Source: Epiperipatus broadwayi
Lineage: Eukaryota; Onychophora; Udeonychophora; Euonychophora; Peripatidae
DNA: 64,000 bases
Assembly: GCA_028023455.1 (NCBI GenBank)
Contig: JAQFVV010000561.1
Coordinates: 124,001 to 188,000, forward strand
Direction: 5' to 3'
Position 1 is the first letter of the stretch, and each line of letters begins with the position of its first letter. A program made the translations under genes and the position numbers. Under the pieces are notes generated by a model, which was not told the origin of the DNA, did no database searches, and was given only the letters and a program-made list of their open reading frames with translations. Shown one piece after another: positions 26,870-40,914 of the stretch.

Positions 26870-28790
26870 GAGTAAGTGAAGTGAGATGGTAGTTATGTGG
26901 AGAAATAAATAGTGAATTTTTTAAAGTATTGTATTCTGGTGAAAATAGAGCAGTAAATGCAATTAGTATCGCTATTAGAAAAGAGTTTTGAATAGTGTGA
27001 CAAAGATAGATTGTGTTAATGATAGAGTTATGAAGAAGAAAATAACTGCAAGTCTTAAGACTTTGGTATTCATACAAATTTATACGTGACTACTAGTCAT
27101 GAGAACATTGAAATTGATCAGAAATATGAAAAGATAGAGGAATTTATACAACATGAGAATAAAAGTGCTTTTATATTACTATTAGGTGATTGGAAGGTAA
27201 GAAAGAAAAAATTATCAGGAAATATGATATTGAAAAATGAAATTGTAGTCTGTTTGTGGGATTTTATAAAGATTATAAGTTTGGGATTGTAAAGATTAGA
27301 TATCAAAATGTTAGTAAGCATTAGCATGCTTTGCCTGTGCTGCCTCATACTTTGGTTATAACTAAAATAAAATTGATTTTAAAGTAAATAAAAAAGGCAA
27401 ACGTTTTGTAAGATGGGACTTGGATAAGTTGAAAAAATAAAAAATGATGATTGGTTTAATATGCTAAAATATAATAAAAAGAATTGATAAAAATGAGGAA
27501 TATATGAATAATTCTTATAAGCATTTATTTGTGTGCGATTAAAAAAGGAATATTAAAAACAACAAAAAAATGCAGTAGAAAATTCTTTAGTTACAGAAAG
27601 TTGAATGATCTTGGATAATGGAAAATATTTTCGAAAAGATGGAGGTGCAAGAAAGATGCAAGAATGTCAATTCTGAGGCAGGGCAAAGAGCATATAGAAA
27701 AATTAATCATGAATTAAGGAGAGAAATAGATTTAGCAAAAAAAAAAATGATTGGAACAAGAATACAAAAAGATAAAAGATTTTCAATAGGCAAAAACAAA
27801 TATGATTTGGTATTTGATAGAATTGGAAATGTCACTTTAGTAAAGAAATGCTTAAGATGTTAAATAGCTGATAAAAATAACAAGACATTAACTGGTAGCA
27901 ATAATATATTGAAAATGTGAAAAGAATATATTTAATATTTATTTAAAAAAAATGTAATTAATTATGAATTTGAAAATGAAGAAAATGTAGAAGTAGATGG
28001 TAAATATATGAAAATATTGACAGATAAAACAACAAACTTGTTTACAGAAATAGAAATTGATAAAACTGTTAGATGTGATACAATACCTATAGAATTTTTG
28101 AAAGAATGGGGAAAAATTACTGGGAAAGAAATGAATGGTTGGACTATGTAATTTGTACATAGAATAAAAGAGTTTGATTGAAAATTTCTTGAGAACTATA
28201 ATAATGCCAATTTCTGAAAAGAAAATTGCAGTTAAATATGAAGAATACAGGATAATACATTTGTTATCTCATAGTTAAAAAATATTGAAGATTTTTAATT
28301 CAAAGAATTTATGGGAAAATAGAACACTATAATTGAGAACAGTTTGGGTTTCAGAGAAGGAAAAATGCAAGCAATGATATTGGTGTTGACAGAGAGATAT
28401 TTAAAAAAAGTGAACTTGTATATATTTTGAGAATTTGAAAAAGCATTTGTTAGAATAATCTGAAATAAATTTATGACCATCTTATCAAATAAAGGAGCAT
28501 TTTGGAAAAAAAGAAGATTGATTTGGAATATGTATACAGCAAAGAATAAGATTCATATTGGAGAAAAATGAAACTGATAAAATGAATATAGAAAGAATAG
28601 TTAGACAGGGATGTTGCTTGTTATCTGCTCTTTTTATTTATTAAAAGACATATTAGATAAGTGTTTGTAATGTATAAGAACTAATATTGAAGAATGACTA
28701 ATAACATATGTAAGATTTACAGGTAATATAGCTCTTACAGCTGATGATAAGAATTATCAGAATTGCATTTATATATTGAAACTATTTCCA
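26870..28790 (+). pseudogene. LINE endonuclease-reverse transcriptase remnant
   Basis: The first half is EEP endonuclease; LLLGDW has Trp where families have the Phe of GDFN, and the following Asn is replaced. The second half is RT, with the palm pair preserved as ADD at about 28740. The pieces lie in different frames separated by stops, so no protein is made. In the intact family the two domains nick target DNA and copy the element RNA into it. Confidence 0.7.
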
Positions 28791-28811
28791 TCAACTAATA
28801 TAAGTACTGAT

Positions 28812-28902
28812 GTCTTTAGAAAAAAAATAACTTTATTTAAATATTTACTAATATTTGAATGTATTTGGAATATTTAAATAAAGTTAATTTTTTTAAAGAC
28901 AT
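28812..28902. repeat. AT-rich inverted repeat inside the decayed LINE
   Basis: Arms of about 34 bp (28812-28846 and 28869-28902, both with ACTTTATTTAAATATT or its complement) with one or two mismatches, around about 22 bases. Confidence 0.7.
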
Positions 28903-29640
28903 TGAACTTATATTACATGATAGAAATAGTCCATTACATAAATACAGATAAAATACCACCATCACAAACTTTCAGGATAACACTAAGTTTTCAAAATATG
29001 TTGAATTGATTGGACAATTTATGAAATATGGAAATAAGATTAATGTGGACAATATTAACTGCTCATGAGTAGGGAGAAACATAAAACAACTATATGTTGA
29101 AATTTTTGATAATATAATTAAGCAAGAAAATAGATTTAGATATTTAGATAGTTTGTTGAGTAAGAATGAAGAAGTAATAAAGTTTAAAAAATAGCATTGA
29201 CAAAGGAAACATTTATTAGAAAAGAATATTTTGTGGACTTTTGAAGAGAGAATTAAGGAAATGATCAATTAAATGGTATATGTAGAGAGTACTATTATAT
29301 TGTTGTGAAATGTGGACAATTTGTAAAAAAAAATTATGAACAGATTGGAAGCCCTTGAGATATGGCTATCAAGAATGACATAAAGAAGTTATTTGGATAA
29401 ATAAAATAATAAATGAAAAAGTTTGGAAAGAGTGAATAAAAAAAGATTGAGGAAATTAGAGATAGAGAAAATGAATCGGGACTCTTATTGTGCTGGAGGA
29501 GTAGTTTAAAGAAAGATGTTTTGGAGAGAATAGTGAATAGTAACAAGATTTGTCCAGATGATATAAGATAGGGAAAAAGTTATTTGGAATTGTGGATCTG
29601 AGCAATAAAGAGATCAGACTGGAGAATTGAATAAACTTGT

Positions 29641-30631
29641 GAACTGACTACTCTGTGAATTGTCTATAAGACAAAATACTATTGATAATGATAAATGATA
29701 TAAAGTGAATAAATAAATTTCAAAGTGGAGTTTTCAAATATTCAAACAAAAGGTAAAATTAACATAGACAATAATTAAGTATTTTTCTTAGTTATAGTAA
29801 TTACCTAGCTAAAATAATCTAAATTTTGGGAGAAAATACAATTACATTCAAACTTTTAGTGTTAGATCAATTACACTAAAGCAACTTAATATATAAAACC
29901 ATTTAGTATTTGCCTTCTGAGCATACTTTTAAAATATCTAACAAAAATATCCAAATATATTTTCATGAAAAGTCAAACAAATACTATTTTGTTTAATGGA
30001 TGATCTGTTTCTTCAGATGCAACTTAATAACAGAATTCACTTTAAATACATACTGAGCATCAACACATTGAAATAGCCATAAAAATATCCATTTTTTCAA
30101 CGATATCTTAACTACATGTGATATTATATCTGCAACTTTAAGACTTATATTTTTATTTCAAAAAGCCTTTTCTTTCTAAAGGAATCGTAAGTATTGAAGA
30201 AAAATGTCTTAGTCACTTTTCTGAGTTCTAGTTTCAAGTAAATGAAAAACCAAAAGGTTAAAATATAGTAATTGAAATAAAAATAGTGTGGCAGTTTAGT
30301 GCTTTTAAATATTTAGAAAAGTAGATAAAAGGGTGAAGTAAGTACAATTTTTAACAAACAAAAAAAAATGTTATTTTAAATCAGTAAAAATAAATATGAT
30401 AAAATGTATCTTGGGAGTCATTTGGCTGTTTCTGATGACATTTGTGTAAATGAGAGTAATTTTGTGCAGTAAATTTAGAAATATATGTACGAAAATGTGT
30501 GTAAGTAAAACGAAAGATGGTAAAATAATGTCATTCATTATTAGAGTTTGTACAAATAAATGTATTAATCATTAACTGAGTTTATATTGGAAATAATATA
30601 AATTTATTTAAATGCACATTCATTACGCAAG
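29641..30631. other. AT-rich non-coding DNA
   Basis: No gene or element seen. Confidence 0.45.
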
Positions 30632-30817
30632 TAATATTTACTAAGGCTTTAACCCCAAGAATATGCGTGTAAAAATGCGATATTAGGGATCTCTACATGT
30701 CTTAACTACAAGCTTACGCCTTGGAAGAGGCGTAGTCTTATGATTAAGACTTGTAGAGGTCCCTAATATTGCATTTTTACACGCACATTTTTGGGGTTAA
30801 AACCTTAGTAAATATTA
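30632..30817. mobile_element. Snapback repeat (89-bp arms), MITE-like
   Basis: Arms 30632-30720 and 30729-30817 pair along their whole length with about a dozen mismatches and an 8-base loop. The arms start TAATATTTACTAAGG and include CGTGTAAAAATGC. No coding capacity; a folded non-autonomous transposon is the simplest reading. Confidence 0.7.
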
Positions 30818-31975
30818 ATTGGAATTAATATTAAATTATTATTAGCGATTAATGGTTTGTTTACTCAAAAAACAATAAATCATTCATTATTAATATTGTT
30901 TGGAAGAATACTTTTATGCAATTAGTTATAATACATACATTGGATAAATAATGAGCAATGTCGAACAATTATCAAAGCTAAATTAGCTGATATTCATTTT
31001 GGAATCGTTTACTTTTTTCCATATTTCTTTTATTTGTTTAGAGTTGATTAGTGCTGAAACACATATATACTGTCACAATTTATTATGCGCGTGTGTTTAT
31101 GAATTACTTTTAAAAAGTGAAAAAAAAATATCGAAGAAAAGTTTAAAAGATCATGAAATAATATTTGCTTAAATTTAAAACTAAAGATTTTATAATTTTT
31201 AAATAATTTTGATTTGAAAAAAAAAAGAAAACGAATTTTTATTTAAAGCATTTTTAAAATATAGTTTAAAATAAATTCTCTCAGTTTATTTAATTAAACA
31301 GGGAATAATACATAAACGGTTTGTTTAGAACCCAAGGTAGTATTATTGTAAGTAATTGGTTTAATGAATCAATTAAGGAATTATAACAACATATAAACAA
31401 CTATTAAAAATATTTATATAAAAAAAACAATTGCAATTTCATAGTCATGAACTTTTTTAAACGGCGGAGAAAAACAAATTAGATCAGTTGAATTACAGAC
31501 ACAGATAGTTCAGTTAATTATTCAAATCTAATCACATTTAAAAATCCATAGTTACTGTGTTAATAACTTAAGTTATAGCCACTAGAAGATGTCAGTTAGA
31601 ATATGATGTCCTACACTTGGATATATTGCTATTTCATAACCATAATCATGTAAATGATTGAATAATACATTAATCCACTTGCCCTCGAAAGTATGAAAAG
31701 ATAGTCATCTCGAATTAACTGAACTACATCAAGAATTATATTTTGAAGCTTCATTGAAACCTTAAATATGGCTGAAAAATTATGAAAGTAATGCCATCAC
31801 ATAATTCTAGTATATATAAAGAGAATAAATATGAAGAAGAAAAAAATACAATAATGGATAGATATTAATAATAGAATTTTTGAATTTAGACAGATACCTT
31901 TGTCTTAATAACTTTTATTTGAAAGTTTATAACATTTTAATTTTACTTGTAGTTATATGTTACATTATATCCATC
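30818..31975. other. AT-rich non-coding DNA
   Basis: No gene or element boundary seen. Confidence 0.45.
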
Positions 31976-32289
31976 ATCTAGTTCAGGGGTCCCCAATCTT
32001 GGTGCCTGCAGACCATTTTATGTGTGCCCCCGCTATCTTAACATGATAAAAAATATTTATCTGATACAAATAAATTTAGTTTTTAAAATTTCTTATGAAT
32101 TATTATATTATATTGTAATCAAATGTTAAAATTTTATTTTTGAAATAAATATTTTTTTGTACATTACGTGTATTATTAACAATATCCAACTATAAATTTA
32201 CATTGAAAAAATAAATGGTGCCCGCCACCTGGCTAGTATTAAAGAATGTGCTCTTAAGTGCAAAAAGGTTGGGGACCTCTGATCTAGTT
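31976..32289. mobile_element. Non-autonomous hAT element (298 bp) with perfect 8-bp target duplication
   Basis: ATCTAGTT at 31976-31983 and 32282-32289 flanks an element whose ends are CAGGGGTCCCCAATCTT and, on the other strand, CAGAGGTCCCCAACCTT (15 of 17 identical). Eight-base duplications and CAGGGGTCCCCAA-type termini are diagnostic of hAT transposons. The interior is AT-rich and has no transposase, so it would depend on a hAT transposase elsewhere. The perfect duplication suggests it is not very old. Confidence 0.92.
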
Positions 32290-34180
32290 TAATTAATGAA
32301 TGTGTTTCGAAACACTCAAGCATTAATTCAACTTTTTAAATATATAATTCAAATGTTAATATATAACAAAATTTAAAATGGTATTATTCATGCTGTTCAG
32401 CTGTTGTTGATTTGAGAAAGTGATAGTATTACATTAAGAATCAAATTGATGACTTTTTACTCTTAAATACTGAATTTAAGGTGACATTATAGTCAACAAT
32501 ACAATTCTGTTAAAGCAGTAGCAACAATATACTCATCTAAGAAAGTTCTCCTGATTTCTCCATTTTTTTTTAAGAGCAAGATTAATGAGGGAATTCCAGT
32601 CATTGTGAACTCCTGGAATTATTTATTATTGTCATGATAACAACTTTTTGATTTTTTTTTTACTTTTTCTTCTTTACCAAATCCTTTTTTTAATTAACAT
32701 ATATTCATTGGTATATTCATTAAAATAATACAAACTAATAATTAGAAGAAAAAAAAGCCAGATATGTCTAATGTAACAAATTATGCAAGTACTGAGGAAC
32801 ATATGTTTGATTGAAAACATGTACAAATATTGGGAAGAGAGAAAAAAAATCAAAAAATAAAATTTATAAAAAAAATGCTGCTCATCTATCAATGACAAAT
32901 TATTTTTTAAATCATCCTATTATGATAATTTGTAATACTTGGAACCCACTCGTTAACCTACCTTAAAAAAGGGGAAAAAGCTGGGAGAAACCTCATAGAT
33001 AAGTATAAACAATTTATACTAATTACTGCCTTTGACAGATTAGCCTAGTTAGATGCAGCAACATTTTTAGTTTAGCATTGATGTATCTAAATATGAGCTG
33101 TTGAATTTACATGTTAATGCCATCATTAGGCAGGTAAACAACACCAGAAGAAGAAATTAATACCATTTAAAATATTTATGTTATATATCATGTTATTATT
33201 AACAGTTGAATGTGTTCAAAAAGATTAAATAATGTTTGAATTTTTTTAAACATATTTAACAATTAAAGAAATGGTGGAAATAATCCAATTGTTTTAATAT
33301 GAGTTATAAATTAATGTTTATTCATATCTGCCAATTCAGTTCAGTTACTTTTAAATGAGCGTTTTACTTCTCTTAGTTATATAATAATTTTACTGTTTCT
33401 CATATTATAAATCTTATAGATAAAACACATTTGTGAAATTAATTTTAATCATTCATTTTAAAAAGTTAACTTACAAATTGTTATTTAAAAAACAAAAACA
33501 ATTTTTAATTTTCAGTTCATACATACATTTAATATAAATTAAGTATTTCATAATATTACTATCAAAATATTTATTTGTATGATTGTAATAAAACAATATG
33601 TTTTCAATCTCGAAGCATCATTAAGAAAATAAACATTTTAATTGACCTTGCCCTAATTTTTAAAATAATCTATTTAATATAATATGTATCAATATTATTG
33701 TATAAATGCAATACATACATTTTAGAAATTATTTTAATTAAATCTTTAGTAAAAAATTATATATTATGGATTGATTTTATATTAATATGTTTTTCTTTGT
33801 ATTATATTAAACAGTGCAATCCATTTAGTGTCTATATATTTATACTATGCTAAATTAGATCAAGTGACTTGTGTAAGGAAATAAACCATAATAAAAAGAA
33901 TATAATAAATTGGTATTGTCCTCAACTTAATCAAGACACAGTTACTGATTTTTATAATTACAATTAATGAAACAATGACAATATAATTCTATATGATTAC
34001 AAATATCATAAATATATAATGCAAAGGAGAAACAAAGCAACAAAACATAAGTATTTGTCATTTAGTCATGTTAAGCTAGCTAGATAGCTAATACATTTTA
34101 TCTCATTGCCTGTCTCAGTTATTGGAATTATTATAATTGCATCTCTGTTATCTTATCATTAACATTTATATTCAGTGACA
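32290..34180. other. AT-rich non-coding DNA
   Basis: No gene seen; the minus frame 32674-32898 is Phe/Ile-rich and looks like chance. Confidence 0.45.
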
Positions 34181-34205
34181 TATAAATAGTAAATCAAATT
34201 ATAGC

Positions 34206-34239
<34 letters not shown>

Positions 34240-34255
34240 GCTATAATTTGATTTA

Positions 34256-34290
<35 letters not shown>
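34181..34290. repeat. Palindrome with (TA)n loop plus adjoining (TA)n
   Basis: Perfect 30-bp arms at 34181-34210 and 34235-34264 (TATAAATAGTAAATC...) flank 24 bases of TA; a second TA tract follows to 34289. Confidence 0.92.
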
Positions 34291-34292
<2 letters not shown>

Positions 34293-35120
34293 GCCATTTC
34301 AATTTAGCCAGCAGCTAAAATTGTAGTCATGTGCATGAAGGGAAATATGGAACCAAAAATCATCATCACATTTTTACATAGTAAAGGAGGTTGTAGGGTA
34401 CCCAAGTTTAAATCCTACAGAATCAAGTTCCAAAAGCCTAAGAAAGAAAGAGAGTGGGGAAAACAGTTATGTTCTTTAGTTTTCTGTGTGTTGACAAAAC
34501 TCAAAAAGAGTAGTACACACCTTTTTATTATTCAATAGTTAATTTTTTTGTTAAAAAATAGGGTTATAACACATATATAGGCAGTGTCTGTGAGGACAAG
34601 TTATTTAGTTTGTCATTTTCATATTTCAAATAACTTTCTTCAAAGTTAGTCTACACTTTAAGCTAGATTCTACTATTTTATTCTATGCTTCTATTTTTTT
34701 TCTATAGTTGTAATTTGGGTTCAAAAAAAGTTGTAAGGATTTAATATTAAATATTAAAAGTATAATTTCTAAAAAGCATTCAGATTATTTTAATAGGCCA
34801 GACACCAGATATCTGAAATGACTAGTTTCCAAGCATTATTGTAACAAGCATAAGTTTCTAAGCATTGTTAGTATGATATTATTTTACACTTGGAGTTGAT
34901 TTATATCTATTTCATCATCATTTTTCTCCCTCAAGACACAGACATTATATGTAGAGTGAGAATGATAGATGGATATGATATTTCATAGGTATTAAGTTAC
35001 AGAAATCTTAAGTAGAAATTGATGAATTTAAGCCACCAATAGTTTGATTGATAATTAATAATTTTGGCTACCATATACTTTAGTTACAATGGCTATATAT
35101 TTTTGGGCACATACTTATTT
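34291..35120. other. Non-coding DNA with possible SINE remnant
   Basis: 34395-34425 (GGGTACCC.AGTTTAAATCCTACAGAAT) resembles 49178-49208 (TATCGGGCCCCTGGTTTAAATTCTATAGAAT). The TTTAAATCC core is like a decayed tRNA B box, so both may be ends of one SINE family. The support is weak. Confidence 0.3.
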
Positions 35121-37117
<1,997 letters not shown>

Positions 37118-38010
37118 ATAATTAGAAAGAGAAAATCTCTTATCACATGTGCCTTAAACATTTGCGTAATAGTCAAATAATGTAGTTTTTGACTATAGAG
37201 GGAACTCTCAAACCTCAACACAATATAAAGGTTTTATAAAGATAAGAACCAGTCATTTTATGTTTATATTTAACCTAAATTCTTAATTATATAGGCTAAT
37301 CTGAAGCATTTGATTTGAGAGCATGAAGATGTTACTCTCTTCACATTTAATCCACTATTTCCTTTTATAAATTAACTACACAAAATCTTGTAATTTACAA
37401 TGAGTTAAAATTTAAGATCTTTTTAATGAAAATATAAAAAAACTAATTTAACATTCTAATTATTTATGAAACCCACAGCAGATCTATAATTAAAAGAGAA
37501 AAACTTTTATTCTTTTTTGCATGTGCCATAAACATATAATAGCCAAACAATGTAGTTTTTGACTATAGAGGGAACTATCAAACCTCAACACAAAATAGGG
37601 ACTTTATAAAGTTAATAGTGACCATCTTATTTTTAATGTAAATTCTTATATATTGGTCAAAATGTAAATTAGTATTTATATAAACCAATCTGAAGCATTT
37701 TGATTTGAGAATGTGATGATCTTACATTCTTCACATTTAATCCACTATTCCCTTTCATAAATTAACTTGCATGAAATCTTATGATTTACAATGAGTAAAT
37801 ATTTAAGATCTTTTTAATGGAAATTTAGAAACTATGTTTTAATTATTTATTAAGTGCACAGTAAGTCAGCAAGTAGAGAGAGATGGGCTTTTAACCTTTT
37901 TCAAATGTGCATTAAACATTTGTATAATAGTCCCTATCTTGTGTTGTGGTTAAAGAGTTCCCTCAATAGTCACAAAATACATCAGTTGGCTACTACCCAA
38001 ACGTTTAAAA
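37118..38010. repeat. Diverged ~380-bp tandem repeat, third copy partly inverted
   Basis: Unit 1 (about 37118-37485) and unit 2 (about 37486-37870) share long blocks such as GAGGGAACT.TCAAACCTCAACACA and CACATTTAATCCACTATT. Unit 3 (about 37871-38010) starts in the same direction but then reads AGTCCCTATCTTGTGTTGTGG, the reverse complement of the matching block. Confidence 0.75.
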
Positions 38011-39397
38011 TATATAAAACTGATAAATAAAATAATAACCTGCAATAATTGAGACTGAAAACATGGAATATTTAAATGTAATGAGTAAAAAGTGAGTATT
38101 TAAGAAAACAAAAACTTATTTTGACTGTCATGGTTTTTAAAGACAAAAATATTTTGAAAAATATATTAAAAGTGATCATAATAAAAAAAGAGCAATAAAA
38201 AGCACAAATCTGTATAATTTCAAAGAAGGTAAAAATCATTATTATTCAAACAAAACTGCTAAAAGACATAAAAAAATATATATTTACATAATTTTTATCT
38301 GTGTATATGTAAGGCAATGAAGGTTGTGTTTTTTTCTTTTAAGTATAGCAAAAAGGAATGGATTCATTATTATCTGGATTTAACATTTCTGATTCGTTAT
38401 ATTTATATTATAATAAAATTTTTCAGAAATGAATGTTGGGAACAATGGATCAAACTATTGCAAGATTTAAAAAAAATCTCATTCATAAATGAAGAAAAAA
38501 TATGAACAAAAATGGAGTCATTTATTGTTGTCAGGCTTAGTATATTTTTGAAAAATGTTTGACCAGTTGTAAAATAACTGTCAAGGGTGTGTTAAGTTAA
38601 TAGGCTTTTTATTTATTATTTATTTATTTTTAATCAGAAATTTAAGTAATTACAAATTTATATTCCAAAGTTTTATTGGTCGTCTTAGTAAACCTATTGC
38701 TAGCTGATGCAAAAAGAGAATAAGATACTCCCTTTCCTACTAGGCATGACAGTTTAGATAAACAAGTAAAAAAAAAACAGAAACGCATTGTATTTCTGTA
38801 TTCTAGAGATTTTATTTAGTCTCTTTCAGAATGACTAGCAATATTTTACTAAGTAGTTAAGACAAATAACAGTTAAGGATAATTTACAAGTTTACTTTAA
38901 CATCCTTTCTTTGTCAATCTTCACATAAAAAAATCAAGTAAAACGACCACAAAGGCACATACATACATTACTATTACTTTAATAAATGTCACCAACAACT
39001 ATCAAAAATAGATCAGAAACTTTTTAAAAAAAAATTCTACATCCGGAACCATTAATTTTGACCATAAAAAATTATTCCCGTAATTGAGATCTTTTATATT
39101 GTATTCACTGATTAATGCCTGGGTCTATTCAAAGAAAGGATATATGTATAGAAGTTGAAGTATTATATATAGATAGGCATGTGCCTGTATTCTTGTGTAC
39201 ACATGCTTTTCACACACACACAAATATATATATGTATGCATTGTTTGCCTTGACAACAATTTGAAATTGTTGATTGTTTTTGATATTGGGAGCGTCTAAG
39301 TGTTGACTGTTTTTTAATGATATATATATATAAACATTTGCATATTAAGGAAGTACTTTATATATGTAATTAAACAATTGTTTTTTTATCATTATAG
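38011..39397. other. AT-rich DNA upstream of the receptor exon
   Basis: No coding exon recognised. A (CA)n run is at 39213-39222. 39249-39285 (TGCCTTGACAACAATT...) resembles 51213-51245, next to (TA)n in both places. Confidence 0.4.
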
Positions 39398-39448
39398 GTT
39401 TACTTAATGGATTGACAGCTAGTGTTGAAATTTGGTGCAAAGTAAACA

Positions 39449-39541
39449 ATGCTAGACAATACACAGCTGATTTGCATTGGTGCTAGGCACCAATCAGCTG
39501 ACGTCACCATTGAACGTCCTCATTCCAAGTCATCTAAGTAA
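39449..39541 (+). CDS. Upstream ORF (30 codons) before the receptor
   Basis: ATG at 39449 opens a 30-codon frame ending at TAA 39539-39541, in a different frame from the receptor and 13 bases before its ATG. It could lower translation of the receptor if it is in the mRNA. The peptide is not recognisable and may be incidental. Confidence 0.35.
   Translation: MLDNTQLICIGARHQSADVTIERPHSKSSK
39464..39506 (+). promoter_or_regulatory. Cluster of CAGCTG, octamer, CCAAT, CAGCTG and CRE motifs in a hairpin
   Basis: In 43 bases: CAGCTG (39464-39469), ATTTGCAT octamer (39470-39477), hairpin ATTGGTGC-TAG-GCACCAAT (39476-39494, containing CCAAT), CAGCTG (39495-39500) and TGACGTCA (39499-39506), a perfect cAMP-response element. 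E-box-like, POU, NF-Y and CREB sites are the matching known binding sites. Function is inferred from sequence alone. Confidence 0.5.
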
Positions 39542-39554
39542 CATCTTTCATCTA

Positions 39555-40914
39555 ATGATGGAACTTCAATATGTCCTACATTCCACAATTACTCGTCTCA
39601 TTCTCGCAGGGTGCCTCTACCTTTTTATCCTGGATTTGAAATCAATTAATAGTCAATATGCTGCAAGAATTCCAGGTGATCTCATCTTAGGGGGAATAGT
39701 TCCAGTTCATGAAAAAGGAAAAGCAGACAAAGCTTGCGGGAAAGTCAATGTGGAGCGAGGAATTCAGCGTTTAGAAGCCATGCTCTTTGCCATAGATTTA
39801 ATAAATAATAACAAATCTCTTTTAACAAATATAACCCTTGGTGCCAATATTTTAGACTCTTGTTCTTCTGAAACATATGCTTTAAATCAATCTCTTGAAT
39901 TTGTTCGTGCCTCTATGAGTGCCCTAGATGAAACAGAATTTGAATGTGATGATGGTTCAAAAGCACAAGCAAAAAATAGTCCCAAGCCAGTAGTTGGAGT
40001 TATAGGAGGTTCTTATAGTACTGTATCTACTCAAATTGCAAATCTTTTACGTTTATTTAAAATTCCCCAAATTAGTCCTGCTTCCACAAGTGCTTCATTT
40101 AGTGATAAAAAAAGGTTTGATTATTTTGCTAGGACAGTACCCCCTGACTCTTTTCAAGCTGCAGCAATGGTGGACATTGTCCAACGCTTTAATTGGACCT
40201 ATGTATCAGTTGTAGCTTCAGGAGGGGAATATGGTGAATCAGGGATTGATTTTTTTCAAAAAGAAGCAGAAAAACGAAATATTTGTATTGCAACACGAGA
40301 AAAAATTTCAAATAATCTACCACAAGTTTATGATGAAATTATTAAAAATTTGAGGAAAAAACCAAATGCCAAAGGAGTGATTTTATTTCTTGCAGTTGAT
40401 GATGCTGAAAATTTTCTGGAGGCTGTAAAACGAGCAAATTGTACTGAAGAATTTGTTTGGATAGCTTCTGATGGATGGGGTAGTTTAGATCGTCCAGTTG
40501 CAGGAAAAAAAGCCTATGCAGAAGGAGCTATAACTATTGAACTTCAATCCAATCTTGTGGCAGAATTTGATGATTATATGTTAAATTTAAATCCAAATGC
40601 AGAATTAACTAAAAGGAACCCATGGTTCAAAGAATTTTGGGAAGAAAAATTTAATTGCACTTTGGATTATGAGCATTTAGAAAATAAAAATATTTCTACA
40701 AAACCGTGTAATGGAACGGAATCTTTATTAAAACATGGATATAAGCAGGAAAGCAAAGTTCCGTTTGTAATTAATGCTGTTTATGCCATGGCTTATGCTC
40801 TGCATAATATGCATAGGGATTTGTGTCCAAATACAACGGAAGTGTGTCCTGCCATGCAAAGGATCGATGGCCATGCTCTTTATACAACTTATTTATTAAA
40901 TGTCTCTTTTACAG
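39555..40914 (+). CDS. Metabotropic glutamate receptor, group II-like, 5' coding exon (ligand-binding domain)
   Basis: This class C GPCR exon encodes 453 residues and ends in phase 1 at ACAG|GTAATT (donor at 40915). The start is the ATG at 39555 (a second follows at once); it precedes a signal peptide with core LILAGCLYLFIL (residues 15-26). The rest is most of the Venus-flytrap domain that binds glutamate outside the cell. Residues matching the mGlu2 glutamate pocket are kept: R68 and R72 (NVERGIQRLEA), S155, A176, T178, Y226, D306 (WIASDGWG) and K401 (QESKV). C131 matches the inter-subunit disulfide Cys. The usual ISYAST reads ISPAST (P175), and SEGDYG reads SGGEYG. Several N-glycosylation sequons are present (N92, N213, N295, N426). 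Cys-rich and seven-helix exons were not found and must lie beyond a >23-kb intron. The family call is firm; group II versus another invertebrate subgroup is less so. Confidence 0.95.

Larger units (their letters stand above)
26775..29640 (+). mobile_element. Heavily decayed RTE/CR1-like LINE, nearly full length
   Basis: Fragments in successive plus-strand frames give an endonuclease (GVSEVRW at about 26870, YTPTSHENIEIDQKYEKIEE at about 27075-27140, ILLLGDW at about 27175), the linker (MENIFEKMEVQERCKN, 27618-27863), and an RT (IPIEFLKEWGKITGKEMNGW at about 28085-28145, GFREGK at about 28350, EFEKAFVRI at about 28430, GNIALTADDKN at about 28725). The C-terminal part reads NRLEALEIWLSRM (about 29338). 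More than ten stops and shifts make it an old pseudocopy. A GIY-YIG element lies immediately upstream. Confidence 0.75.
39398..39554 (+). other. 5' leader of the mGluR exon (UTR or proximal promoter)
   Basis: TTTTTTTATCATTATAG at 39381-39397 is a good splice acceptor, so the exon may begin at 39398 and 39398-39554 would be 5' UTR. Alternatively transcription starts here and the motifs below are promoter elements. ATG triplets at 39406 (ATGGATTGA) and 39449 precede the main start. Confidence 0.5.
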
